From a virus, in the IMG/VR virus record IMGVR_UViG_3300009183_006007, positions 1 to 64,000 of that record: a DNA stretch of 64,000 bases. The stretch is one strand, 5' to 3'. The notes below the pieces were generated by a model. That model was not told the DNA's origin. It was given only the letters and a program-made list of their open reading frames with translations, and did not search any database. The position numbers and the translations under genes are program-made. Below are positions 9,852 through 17,338 of this stretch, piece by piece (the first letter of the stretch is position 1; each line of letters opens with the position of its first letter).

Positions 9852-10415
9852 ATGAGCATAACAATTGAAAAACAAACAACAAGTATGAAATGGTATATCG
9901 TTAGAGCACAATCTAATAGAGAGAGATCAGTATCTGAAAGAATTATGAAAGAAGCTGAAAAAGGAGACTTAATGAATAAAGTAGGTCAAGTAGTAGTTCC
10001 TATTGAAAAAAGTTTCTTTATGAAAAATGGTAAGAAAGTTGTTAGAGAAAAAGTAATGTACCCTGGGTATATCTTTGTAGAAACTAATGCAATTGGTGAA
10101 TTAAAATACTTCATCAAAGGATGTAACGGAGCTAGTGGTTTCTTAACCAACAGAGCTGGTGATATTCAAGCACTACAACAAATTGAAATCGACAGAATGT
10201 TGGGTATCCAAAAAGAAGCTGAAGAAAAAGAAATCGAAACAACTTTTGTTTATGATGAAGAAATCAAAATCATTGATGGACCATTTAATGGATTCGTTGG
10301 AACAATTGAAGAAATTAAAGAAAAAGAACAAAAAGTTAAAGTTGGTGTCTTAGTCTTTGGAAGAAAAACACTTATGGAACTTAGCATCAATCAAATTGAT
10401 AAAAAGACAAACTAA
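9852..10415 (+). CDS. nusG: NusG-family transcription factor
   Basis: 187 residues. The NGN domain starts M-K-W-Y-I-V-R-A-Q-S-N-R-E near residue 12 and contains V-M-Y-P-G-Y-I-F-V near 71; a KOW domain follows (G-P-F-N-G-F-V-G-T-I-E-E-I near 139). Length and domain order match bacterial NusG. NusG binds RNA polymerase and adjusts elongation and termination, so a phage copy could direct host polymerase to phage genes or replace the host protein. An internal Met at residue 12 is an alternative start. Lies between replication and nucleotide genes. Confidence 0.85.
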   Translation: MSITIEKQTTSMKWYIVRAQSNRERSVSERIMKEAEKGDLMNKVGQVVVPIEKSFFMKNGKKVVREKVMYPGYIFVETNAIGELKYFIKGCNGASGFLTNRAGDIQALQQIEIDRMLGIQKEAEEKEIETTFVYDEEIKIIDGPFNGFVGTIEEIKEKEQKVKVGVLVFGRKTLMELSINQIDKKTN

Positions 10416-10417
10416 AA

Positions 10418-10606
10418 TTGGATAACAAGGATATATATAAGAAGATATTAGAAGCTTCTAATATCATTGCTCAATCAAGTAGAAGGTCTTCAGCTAATTA
10501 TATGGTAACATCACCTGATGTTGCTGATATGATACAAGATATTTATAATCAAAAAAAGTCTCGTTGGAGAAAAGAAAAGATTAAAAAACTATTTCCTGAT
10601 GAGTAA
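10418..10606 (+). CDS. Mini-protein resembling a segment of the T4-like major capsid protein
   Basis: 62 residues beginning at TTG, 2 bp after the nusG stop; an internal ATG would give only 35 residues. The core I-I-A-Q-S-S-R-R-S-S-A-N-Y-M-V-T-S-P-D-V resembles the gp23 segment I-A-x-x-T-x-R-G-x-G-N-F-I-I-A-S-x-N-V as I recall it. The protein ends in a basic tail, R-K-E-K-I-K-K-L-F-P-D-E, shared with the next gene. Possibly a regulatory mimic of the capsid protein or a relic. Function unknown. Confidence 0.55.
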   Translation: MDNKDIYKKILEASNIIAQSSRRSSANYMVTSPDVADMIQDIYNQKKSRWRKEKIKKLFPDE

Positions 10607-10751
10607 GATAATTCTTAAGGGTGTTTTACAAACATTTGATAACAAACACAATGGTAGAATCTATTCAGAAGAAATCTTTACAAAGGCATATAAAGAGAGT
10701 GTTAGAAAACTTATAAGAAAGAAGAAAATTAGAAAATTATTCGATGAGTAA
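10599..10751 (+). CDS. Mini-protein resembling the start of the gp21 prohead protease
   Basis: A 50-residue gene that overlaps both neighbours by 8 bp and has an ATG start. L-K-G-V-L-Q-T-F-D-N-K-H-N-G-R-I-Y-S resembles the early part of gp21-type proteases (G-x-x-x-A-x-x-x-N-x-N-G-R-x-Y-P). It is far too short to hold the protease domain. It ends R-K-K-K-I-R-K-L-F-D-E, almost the same tail as the preceding mini-protein, so the two look like one designed family. Confidence 0.5.
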   Translation: MSKIILKGVLQTFDNKHNGRIYSEEIFTKAYKESVRKLIRKKKIRKLFDE

Positions 10752-11367
10752 ATATTTAGAAGGTATAACAAAAGATATGATTGAATCACAAGGTTATCTT
10801 TATGATGATATGAGTCCTATGGTTATTGACATGGAAGTGATTGATAATTCAGATAAAAATGCTACAAGAATGATAATCAAAGATAAATCTGGTAAAGAAA
10901 AATCAATTGATGGTGAAGATAACATTATAAGTTTTATAGATGAAATTAAATCAAGATACAAACAACTAAAATATGATAAAACTTATTTGAATATGGCTAC
11001 AGAGTGGGCTAAACTCTCACATTGTAGTAGAAAACAAGTAGGTGCTTTAATAGTTAAGAATGGTATGATTATATCTGATGGATATAATGGAACACCAACT
11101 GGATTTGATAACTCTTGTGAGAACGGAGATGGTGATACTAATTGGTATGTTATTCACGGAGAAGCCAATGCTATTCTGAAATGTGCTAAACACGGGCATT
11201 CTTGTGAGGGTGGTACTTTATACCAAACACATTCGCCTTGTAGAGATTGTTCTAAACTTATCTTACAATCAGGAATAAAAAGATTAGTATATAAAGAAGA
11301 TTACAAAGATACTTCAGGATTAGATTTTCTAAGAGAGGCTAAAATTGAAATAGTAAAATATGGATAA
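10744..11367 (+). CDS. cd: dCMP deaminase
   Basis: Zinc-dependent deaminase converting dCMP to dUMP, feeding dTTP synthesis. Zinc and catalytic motifs: H-G-E-A-N (H138, E140) and P-C-R-D-C (C166, C169). The N-terminal 75 residues are an extension ahead of the usual deaminase start (Y-L-N-M-A-T-E-W-A), longer than in most phage enzymes. The start overlaps the preceding mini-gene. The next gene overlaps its stop by 8 bp. Confidence 0.9.
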   Translation: MSKYLEGITKDMIESQGYLYDDMSPMVIDMEVIDNSDKNATRMIIKDKSGKEKSIDGEDNIISFIDEIKSRYKQLKYDKTYLNMATEWAKLSHCSRKQVGALIVKNGMIISDGYNGTPTGFDNSCENGDGDTNWYVIHGEANAILKCAKHGHSCEGGTLYQTHSPCRDCSKLILQSGIKRLVYKEDYKDTSGLDFLREAKIEIVKYG

Positions 11368-12043
11368 TGAACTAAAATTAATGGTAGAAGATTTTAAGGT
11401 TGAACAAATTTATAAAAACTCACTATTCTCTGTAAAAAGTATCTGTGAGCATTTAGAAATTTGGGATAATTATTCAGATGAGGAAAAGTTCAAGTTAGAA
11501 AACTTTACAGCCAGAGACTCCAAATTAAATAAGAACTTTACTTATAAAGGTAAGTATGACTCAAATTTAACATATGGTGAGATAACAAAAAAAGGAGTTC
11601 AAACAATAATTGAAAAGATAACTAAATATAAAGATATAAAAGAATCTGACGTATTTGCTGATATTGGAAGTGGTTGTGGTAAGTTGGTTTTACAAATGGC
11701 AGTTAAAACAAAATTCAGAAATTTAGTTGGTGTTGAGATTGTTGATATCAGAAATAAATATGCAAAATCAATATTAGAACAAATATCACCAATTGATGAT
11801 AAAAAGATTTTTTTTATCAATAAAGATGTAAGAGATTTTGACTTATCTATATGTAAAGTAATATTCACCAATAATGTACTTTTTGATTCTAACCTAAATA
11901 ATTTAATTTATGATAGACTACCTGAAGGTTGTCATATTATATCAATGTCACCATTTAACAAATGTAAGTTCTTAAAAGACACCTTTGATGTTGAAGTATC
12001 ATGGTCAGATAAAAAACATAAAATTTATTATTATATAAAATGA
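11360..12043 (+). CDS. DOT1-like SAM-dependent methyltransferase
   Basis: 227 residues. L-T-Y-G-E-I-T near residue 73, then D-V-F-A-D-I-G-S-G-C-G-K-L-V-L-Q near 97 and G-V-E-I near 122 give a class I methyltransferase fold arranged as in DOT1-type enzymes (Y-G-E, then D-x-G-S-G-x-G). DOT1 methylates lysine in histones; prokaryotic and viral relatives have unknown substrates. Overlaps genes on both sides. Confidence 0.65.
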   Translation: MDNELKLMVEDFKVEQIYKNSLFSVKSICEHLEIWDNYSDEEKFKLENFTARDSKLNKNFTYKGKYDSNLTYGEITKKGVQTIIEKITKYKDIKESDVFADIGSGCGKLVLQMAVKTKFRNLVGVEIVDIRNKYAKSILEQISPIDDKKIFFINKDVRDFDLSICKVIFTNNVLFDSNLNNLIYDRLPEGCHIISMSPFNKCKFLKDTFDVEVSWSDKKHKIYYYIK

Positions 12044-12534
12044 TATTTAGAGAATTTTTACAAAATATTAAAACACAATTAGTTAATGTTGAACCTAAAT
12101 CAATATCCGTTTACCCAATTGGTGAAAATAACCTAGAAGGTATTAAAGTTTTAATTGATAATTGTTATAGAATGGGTAGTGAAAATAACAACATTAGAGT
12201 TGCAACAATGGACCCGTCATTGTGGTTAGGTCAATTCTTAGATAAACATTGGAATAAAATTTCTTATGTAACATCATTACCAACCTTTATTATAATGAAA
12301 GTTGAAGATAATAAAATAGTTTCAAAACAATATAATACAGAAATAAGAGAGTTTGAATCTGAAGACTTAATTAATGATTTTTTTGAAAGAGGAAGATGGA
12401 AAACACTTGTTATATTCTCTATTATAAAACACGTTGACTTAGTTAGTCTAAGTTCAACATATCGAGTAAGATATGCTGATATAACAGAGAAGTATGAAGA
12501 AAGAGATAATATAATAAACGAAATACTTAAATAA
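12040..12534 (+). CDS. Hypothetical protein, 164 aa
   Basis: Unrecognised soluble protein. Overlaps the methyltransferase stop by 4 bp (ATGA), so it is translationally coupled. The core contains alternating hydrophobic strands and no conserved catalytic motif I can name. Confidence 0.6.
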   Translation: MIFREFLQNIKTQLVNVEPKSISVYPIGENNLEGIKVLIDNCYRMGSENNNIRVATMDPSLWLGQFLDKHWNKISYVTSLPTFIIMKVEDNKIVSKQYNTEIREFESEDLINDFFERGRWKTLVIFSIIKHVDLVSLSSTYRVRYADITEKYEERDNIINEILK

Positions 12535-12539
12535 AAAAT

Positions 12540-13016
12540 ATGGAATTAGTAACAACAAAAATTTGTATGGCATTTGACTTAGGAGTTCATGGTAATTACT
12601 TTGGTGGTAATATGATGTCTCTATTAGATGAATCGGCAGCGGCTTACTCTTGTCAAATATGTGACTCGGCTAAAATGGTCACACTAAAAATAGAAGAAGT
12701 GATTTTTCAAAGTCCAGTTAAAGTAGGTAATCTTATTAAGATTTATGCTTCTGTTGATAAATTTGGAACAACTTCAATAACTATTAATCTTGAGGCAAGA
12801 AAACATAATGTTCACACAGGTAAACAAGAATTGGTATGTTCAACAAAAATGATATTTGTTAAACTAGATGAAGAAGGATCTTCCATTCCTATTTCAGATA
12901 GAGTTAAATCAAGATATTCAGATAGATTCAAAAAGTATGGTAGAGGATTACTTCATCCAGAAGAACTTGAAAAAGAAAATGAAGAAAAGAAAATTGCTAG
13001 GCTAGCAACAAAATAA
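12540..13016 (+). CDS. Acyl-CoA thioesterase, hotdog fold (YciA-like)
   Basis: 158 residues. N-Y-F-G-G-N-M-M-S-L-L-D-E-S-A-A near residue 20 is the central helix signature of acyl-CoA thioesterases of the YciA/BACH type (G-x-x-M-x-x-x-D), followed by V-I-F-Q-S-P-V-K-V-G-N and a strand-rich C-terminal half. The family hydrolyses acyl-CoA esters. An unusual phage gene, which might alter host lipid or acyl-CoA pools. It sits between unknown genes in the same operon. Confidence 0.75.
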   Translation: MELVTTKICMAFDLGVHGNYFGGNMMSLLDESAAAYSCQICDSAKMVTLKIEEVIFQSPVKVGNLIKIYASVDKFGTTSITINLEARKHNVHTGKQELVCSTKMIFVKLDEEGSSIPISDRVKSRYSDRFKKYGRGLLHPEELEKENEEKKIARLATK

Positions 13017-13025
13017 ATAAAAAAA

Positions 13026-13370
13026 ATGGAAAATTTACAATTAATAATGGCAACCGTTTTGATCACTCTAATATCAGGTGCACTGGTGGGTTCTTTAATC
13101 TACTTGGGTGTAGTTGTGAGAAAGTTAAGACGAACTGTTAAAGACAATGTAGTAGACATTACAAATCTACAAAATAACCTAAATGGTGAGGTTATAAACA
13201 TATACAACAGAATAGATGAAGTTGAAAAATGTTTATATCAAAAATTAGATCAATTATATACATCATCTGATGATAATTATTCAGAATTGGATAGAAAAAT
13301 AGATAGTCGATACGACAAATTGGTAGATAATATCTATAAAGATATGGAACAACTAAGACAAACAAAATAA
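13026..13370 (+). CDS. Membrane-anchored coiled-coil protein
   Basis: 114 residues. One membrane segment covers about residues 8-30 (hydrophobic, then V-R-K-L-R-R), followed by a long heptad-like charged region to the end. The topology suggests an N-terminal anchor with the coiled coil in the cytoplasm. Last gene of the operon, followed by a bidirectional terminator. Confidence 0.65.
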   Translation: MENLQLIMATVLITLISGALVGSLIYLGVVVRKLRRTVKDNVVDITNLQNNLNGEVINIYNRIDEVEKCLYQKLDQLYTSSDDNYSELDRKIDSRYDKLVDNIYKDMEQLRQTK

Positions 13371-13387
13371 TAAACTACTAGCCTAGC

Positions 13388-13417
13388 AAAAAAGAGAGTC
13401 AAATGACTCTCTTTTTT
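13388..13417. terminator. Bidirectional terminator between convergent genes
   Basis: 13 bp stem with arms AAAAAAGAGAGTC and GACTCTCTTTTTT around an AAAT loop. It lies between the plus-strand gene ending at 13370 and the minus-strand gene ending at 13416, with T runs in both directions. Confidence 0.85.
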
Positions 13418-13775
13418 AGTTTAATACTTGTTTTAACTTCCAATCTCTTTCTTTAGAATTATCTTCAAATTGAAGTTCCTCTTCAGCAAATATAATAGGA
13501 ATTAAATGTTGCTTTATTTGATATTGACTTGGATATAAATCTAACTCAACTCTATAAACATTTAAGTCTTGTGTTGATTCCTTACTAGTAACTATACTAC
13601 CTACTCGATACTTAAGATCATCATAAGCTCTTGTTACAATAACAACCCGATCACCCTTTGAGAACTTTAAATTGTTGTCTGTATCTGATAACTGCCAGGT
13701 CTTTCGCTTTCGCTTCAATTTCCGTGTCAAAGTCAAGACCAAATGTTTTAATTTCTTCATAAATATAATCTGCAT
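13416..13775 (-). CDS. Small protein with SH3/KOW-like domain; start uncertain
   Basis: The C-terminal 75 residues are convincing: F-S-K-G-D-R-V-V-I-V then Y-R-V-G-S-I-V, an SH3/KOW-like barrel, with an acidic end. The N-terminal 40 residues overlap the UV endonuclease in another frame and look like a shadow, but no internal ATG, GTG or TTG lies between that overlap and the domain. Either translation starts inside the upstream gene (positions 13760 or 13775) or ribosomes reach this frame by a +1 shift near the upstream stop. Confidence 0.5.
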   Translation of the reverse strand: MQIIFMKKLKHLVLTLTRKLKRKRKTWQLSDTDNNLKFSKGDRVVIVTRAYDDLKYRVGSIVTSKESTQDLNVYRVELDLYPSQYQIKQHLIPIIFAEEELQFEDNSKERDWKLKQVLN

Positions 13776-14577
13776 GTGCTGTTTGTTTTCCTGAATTATC
13801 TTCTAATGTTTTTGGTGAACTCATATGAGTCATTGGTTGAATATCACCCCAAGTAGAACAAGCAAGTTTTAATGCCTCTTCTTGTGAGATATCTTTTGGT
13901 CCATAATTATGATGATGAAAATCATGAGTTATAGGTATTCCAATTTTCTTATAAATTAAATCATATAAAATCTTTGTTGAATATTGATTAGGACCATCGT
14001 CATTTTCAACAACCAATCTTCTACGACAAGACTCACTTAAATTAAAAAATTGTTTACAGAATCTGTCAGCAGCTTCTTCTCTTGTTGGTTTGGTGGTATT
14101 AACATGTATGTTAATTGGATAATAACGGGTCTGATCTAAACACATTAAATCCATTATTTGAGCATGTTTATCTAATTCATCAATAGCATTTTTAACAACA
14201 ATTGGATTTTCACTAGCTGGAATACAGAAGTGTGTTGGGTGAAAAGAAAGTCTTATTTTTTTAGACTTTGAATAATCACCTATTGACTTTAACTTATCTG
14301 ATATAAGTTTGAAGTTTGGTAAATCTTCTAATTTATAAAAACCAATACATGGAAACATGTCACTTGACATTCTATAAACAAAAATATTATTTTTTACATT
14401 CCATTGAAGTATTTTTTCAAGATCATTTATATTCTGTATGGCTAACTCAGATACATATCCAAGACCTTTAGTCTCAAATGTCTTTTTAGTCATTCCTCTA
14501 TTGACTGTTATTTGGTCTTTTTTCTTTTTACCCTCGTTTATCGAGATATTAATACAACAATATCCTATATTACCCAT
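13651..14577 (-). CDS. uvdE: UV damage endonuclease (UvdE family)
   Basis: 308 residues with the UvdE TIM-barrel pattern: N-I-G-Y-C-C-I-N at the start, R-L-S-F-H-P-T-H-F near 108, V-E-N-D-D near 198, T-H-D-F-H-H-H near 225 and H-M-S-S-P near 259, which supply the metal-binding His, Glu and Asp residues. UvdE nicks DNA 5' of UV photoproducts to start repair. Well suited to a phage of sunlit water. A TATATTTG box lies 5 bp upstream of the ATG. Confidence 0.85.
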   Translation of the reverse strand: MGNIGYCCINISINEGKKKKDQITVNRGMTKKTFETKGLGYVSELAIQNINDLEKILQWNVKNNIFVYRMSSDMFPCIGFYKLEDLPNFKLISDKLKSIGDYSKSKKIRLSFHPTHFCIPASENPIVVKNAIDELDKHAQIMDLMCLDQTRYYPINIHVNTTKPTREEAADRFCKQFFNLSESCRRRLVVENDDGPNQYSTKILYDLIYKKIGIPITHDFHHHNYGPKDISQEEALKLACSTWGDIQPMTHMSSPKTLEDNSGKQTAHADYIYEEIKTFGLDFDTEIEAKAKDLAVIRYRQQFKVLKG

Positions 14578-14582
14578 AAATA

Positions 14583-14590
14583 CAAATATA
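14583..14590 (-). promoter_or_regulatory. Host-type -7 box upstream of uvdE
   Basis: On the minus strand this reads TATATTTG, matching TAnnTTTG and ending 5 bp before the uvdE ATG. No TTTG is visible at the expected -33 position, so the promoter is only half-supported. Confidence 0.4.
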
Positions 14591-14646
14591 CTAAAAAATA
14601 ATATATAGTATATGATAATTTATAGAATTTTTAATAAAATAATATC

Positions 14647-14723
14647 ACACCAAGAAAAGTAACTTGGTGTATTAAAAAGAACAACCTAGATACACCTGGT
14701 AAAAATTATTGGCAAACCAATAA
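14647..14723. repeat. Two inverted repeats in a divergent intergenic region
   Basis: ACACCAAG/CTTGGTGT (14647-14670, 8 bp arms) and TTATTGG/CCAATAA (14706-14723, CAAA loop) lie between divergent uvdE and the 14751 gene. Neither has a T run after it, so they may be operators or RNA hairpins rather than terminators. The 173 bp gap at 14578-14750 holds nothing else apart from the flanking promoter elements. Confidence 0.4.
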
Positions 14724-14736
14724 ATAGAATTAATTT

Positions 14737-14746
14737 TTAATATATA
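14737..14746 (+). promoter_or_regulatory. Candidate phage promoter element TTAATATATA
   Basis: Exact copy of the recurring element, ending 4 bp before the ATG at 14751. Confidence 0.5.
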
Positions 14747-14750
14747 CAAT

Positions 14751-15317
14751 ATGAGAATTATAAAATACACAGAGTTTATTAAAGAAGAATTTACAGACAC
14801 TCCAGAATCATATATTGAGGTAGCTCTTAAACAAATTAAGAAGAAAATCGACAAGATGTTTGAATTTCAAGAGGCTATTGATACTGAACCATCTGATGAA
14901 GAAGAAGGTGATAAAGAAATCAGAAAAGCTAAATTAGATAGTAAGAAGAAGTCAGAGATGTCATTCAAAGATTTGGGTGTGAGACTTGAAAGTTCGGAGA
15001 TATCAAAATATTCTAAACTTCATGACTCTTTAACTATTAAATTTTCAGATGATGAAGCAACTTATAGCTTACTTATATCAATTGACTTAAAAGATGCTCT
15101 ACCAAAAGATCCAAATGGTGACTATTCATATGAAGACATTGAGAAATGTTATATGAAACTAAAGAAATATAATCTTGATACATTTGAAGTTATTGGTCAA
15201 ATAACTAAAAATGTTGAGATTAAGAAAATTGACGAAGATTTCCTAATTAGTTTAAAAATTGATATGGATGATAAATTCGGAGATGATGAAGAATTTGAAA
15301 TTGAAACCAATGATTAA
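14751..15317 (+). CDS. Capsid-targeting-tagged acidic protein, 188 aa
   Basis: Starts M-R-I-I-K-Y-T-E-F-I-K-E-E, very close to the T4 internal-protein tag M-K-T-Y-Q-E-F-I-x-E, with a possible cut after I-K-E at residue 12. The remainder is highly acidic and Lys-rich, with a coiled middle and a beta-strand C-terminal half. Function unknown; the tag predicts packaging in the head. Confidence 0.7.
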   Translation: MRIIKYTEFIKEEFTDTPESYIEVALKQIKKKIDKMFEFQEAIDTEPSDEEEGDKEIRKAKLDSKKKSEMSFKDLGVRLESSEISKYSKLHDSLTIKFSDDEATYSLLISIDLKDALPKDPNGDYSYEDIEKCYMKLKKYNLDTFEVIGQITKNVEIKKIDEDFLISLKIDMDDKFGDDEEFEIETND

Positions 15318-15363
15318 AAAGTATAAAGAATTTTCAATTAACTTGGCATATGTCTTGGAGTAA
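15310..15363 (+). CDS. Possible 17-residue tag-like mini-ORF
   Basis: A 17-codon reading frame starting M-I-K-K-Y-K-E-F-S-I-N, overlapping the preceding stop (ATG inside A-ATG-ATTAA). It resembles the capsid-targeting tag but ends after 17 residues and overlaps the next small gene. It may be a leader peptide, a broken tagged gene or chance. Confidence 0.25.
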   Translation: MIKKYKEFSINLAYVLE

Positions 15364-15481
15364 TAGAAGAAATTATGAATTCGACTATGATGTTAAGTTA
15401 GTTGATAATAAGATACATCTTATTTATAAACAGATGTTTCAACTTGATAGACATAATCGCAGAATAGAACCTGAAAATTAA
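15350..15481 (+). CDS. Small basic hypothetical protein, 43 aa
   Basis: ATG start; 43 residues rich in Arg, Asn, Asp and Tyr, starting M-S-W-S-N-R-R-N-Y. No family recognised. It fills most of the gap between the 14751 and 15516 genes and keeps the same strand. Confidence 0.4.
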   Translation: MSWSNRRNYEFDYDVKLVDNKIHLIYKQMFQLDRHNRRIEPEN

Positions 15482-15515
15482 TAAAGGAGACATCATTTAT
15501 TTTAATAAATAGTGT

Positions 15516-16034
15516 ATGGTATATAATGTAGTAACAAATGCGATGGTTATGAATGAAGTAAAAAAATGTAGATACTTCAAAATGAATCTTGGTCTCGCAG
15601 CAACAGTCGATAAAGGAGTTAAAAGAGATTACAATGATAAAGATAAGTTCTCTTATAACTATTCAAATACTTATAAAACATTTATTTACGCTCAAGGTAA
15701 TGTTGGTGATATAAAATTTTATATTGACCATTATATTAAAGATCCAGTAATGGCAGTTTATTACTCTGATAATTTTGAGGAGTTTTTATTTGATATTGAT
15801 TTTAATCAAATAAAAGAAAAAGGAATAGATGGATTTTTAGGATATATCTTGAAAGAAGTAGATACTCAATATGAGGAAAGACTAAAAGAAAATACTTTAA
15901 AGAAAGCTGAACCTAAAAAATCTGGTAATCCTGATTTAGTTCTTCAAAATCCAGGAGCCGTAACATATGAAGATTTGAAAGCTTATTTAGAAATAGAAAG
16001 ATCACAAAGATATAAAAATAATAATCAGTTATGA
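15516..16034 (+). CDS. Hypothetical protein, 172 aa
   Basis: Unrecognised. The pattern of strands with K-T-F-I-Y-A-Q-G-N-V-G and a helical, charged C-terminus ending near a Gln/Asn-rich tail suggests a soluble protein. Overlaps the endolysin start by 4 bp, so it may belong with the lysis gene. Confidence 0.6.
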   Translation: MVYNVVTNAMVMNEVKKCRYFKMNLGLAATVDKGVKRDYNDKDKFSYNYSNTYKTFIYAQGNVGDIKFYIDHYIKDPVMAVYYSDNFEEFLFDIDFNQIKEKGIDGFLGYILKEVDTQYEERLKENTLKKAEPKKSGNPDLVLQNPGAVTYEDLKAYLEIERSQRYKNNNQL

Positions 16035-16990
16035 AATTAAGTAGAGTGCTAACAATATCGATGTCTGGAGATGATGTAACATTTCTACAGACTAATTTAA
16101 AAAACTTTGGTTTCTTAAAAGAAAGAATTGATGGTTATTTTGGACAGAATACACTTGTGGCTGTTACAAACTTCCAAAGAAAGATGAACATAAAGGCCGA
16201 TGGTGTTGTGGGTTCTTTAACTTGGAGTAAAATGATAAACTATGGTAAACCAGTAGAAGTTAAAGTAGTATCAGTTCCGAAATATGAAGACATACCACTT
16301 AAAGTTTCTCATATTGGTGAGAGTGGTTTTAAAATATACGATTGTTTATTATCTGATGATGAATATATTAAAACAGAAACTAGAAAAGAAACAATCTATT
16401 TACATCACACCGCTGGTGGTTCTAGACCGGATTGGACTGTAGGTGGTTGGGAAAAAGATACTGATAATAATGGAAATTCATTAAAAGTTGCAACAGCTTA
16501 TGTCATAGGTAGAAAGTCATCGTCTTCAAATGAAACCATATGGGATGGTAAGATTATAAGAACATTTGATGATAGATATTGGGCTTATCATTTAGGTATT
16601 AAAAAAGATAATGTTGAATTAAACTCAAAATCAATTGGTATAGAAATTTGTAATTATGGTCCACTTACTAAAAGAGGTGATGTTTTTTATAACTATGTTA
16701 ATAAACCAATTCCTGAAAGTGATGTTGTTAAATTAGATAAACCATTTAGAGGGTATCAATATTATGAGAAATACACAGAATATCAAATAGAAAGTCTTAG
16801 ATTGTTACTTCTTTATTTATCAAATAGATGGGGTATAGAATTTGAAAAAGGTATTTATAACGAAGAGTGGTTTGAATATAATGACAAATGGTTTACAAAT
16901 GGTGGATTAAGAAGTCACACACAAGTTAGAAAAGATAAAATTGACGTATTTCCTCAACCAGAGTTAATCCAGATGTTAAATAGTCTTTAA
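16031..16990 (+). CDS. Endolysin: N-acetylmuramoyl-L-alanine amidase with peptidoglycan-binding domain
   Basis: 319 residues. Residues 1-72 form a PG-binding-1 domain (D-D-V-T-F-L-Q-T-N-L-K ... I-D-G-Y-F-G-Q-N-T ... V-T-N-F-Q-R-K ... A-D-G-V-V-G). Residues 115-310 form an Amidase-2 domain with zinc-binding H-H-T-A-G-G and later histidines (A-Y-H-L-G, S-H-T-Q-V-R-K-D). The enzyme cuts the amide bond between muramic acid and the stem peptide at lysis. No signal peptide, so a holin or other export route is needed; none is evident next to it. Confidence 0.9.
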   Translation: MKLSRVLTISMSGDDVTFLQTNLKNFGFLKERIDGYFGQNTLVAVTNFQRKMNIKADGVVGSLTWSKMINYGKPVEVKVVSVPKYEDIPLKVSHIGESGFKIYDCLLSDDEYIKTETRKETIYLHHTAGGSRPDWTVGGWEKDTDNNGNSLKVATAYVIGRKSSSSNETIWDGKIIRTFDDRYWAYHLGIKKDNVELNSKSIGIEICNYGPLTKRGDVFYNYVNKPIPESDVVKLDKPFRGYQYYEKYTEYQIESLRLLLLYLSNRWGIEFEKGIYNEEWFEYNDKWFTNGGLRSHTQVRKDKIDVFPQPELIQMLNSL

Positions 16991-17247
16991 TTATAGATAA
17001 TTGCTAAAGTCTTATAGATAATTATTTGATTTTCAGTAGAAAGTTCTTCAAAATCAATAAAGTAGTCTATATCATCATCTTCAAAAATGTGAAGTAGTAT
17101 AACCTCTTCTTCTTCTAACCATTCAATAGAATTAAAGGTCATATCCCCGACGTTTATATCAATAACTAACTCATATAAACCTATACCTAATATTTTAATT
17201 AGGTCTCTTACTTTTTCCTTCATTCTTGACGAGATAATTTTTTTCAT
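16987..17247 (-). CDS. Small acidic hypothetical protein, 86 aa
   Basis: Unrecognised 86-residue protein on the opposite strand, converging on the endolysin with a 4 bp overlap. Acidic and strand-rich (E-E-E-E-V-I-L-L-H-I-F-E-D-D-D-I-D-Y). No motif identified. Confidence 0.55.
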   Translation of the reverse strand: MKKIISSRMKEKVRDLIKILGIGLYELVIDINVGDMTFNSIEWLEEEEVILLHIFEDDDIDYFIDFEELSTENQIIIYKTLAIIYN

Positions 17248-17305
17248 TTCTATATATATTATTGTGTTATAATATAAAAAAATATCAATATTGGAATTTT
17301 CAAAA

Positions 17306-17315
17306 TTAATATATA
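17306..17315 (+). promoter_or_regulatory. Candidate phage promoter element TTAATATATA
   Basis: Exact copy of the recurring element, 23 bp upstream of the ATG at 17339, in the 91 bp divergent gap. Confidence 0.5.
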
Positions 17316-17338
17316 TTGGTAGAAAATAATTTTAAAAT

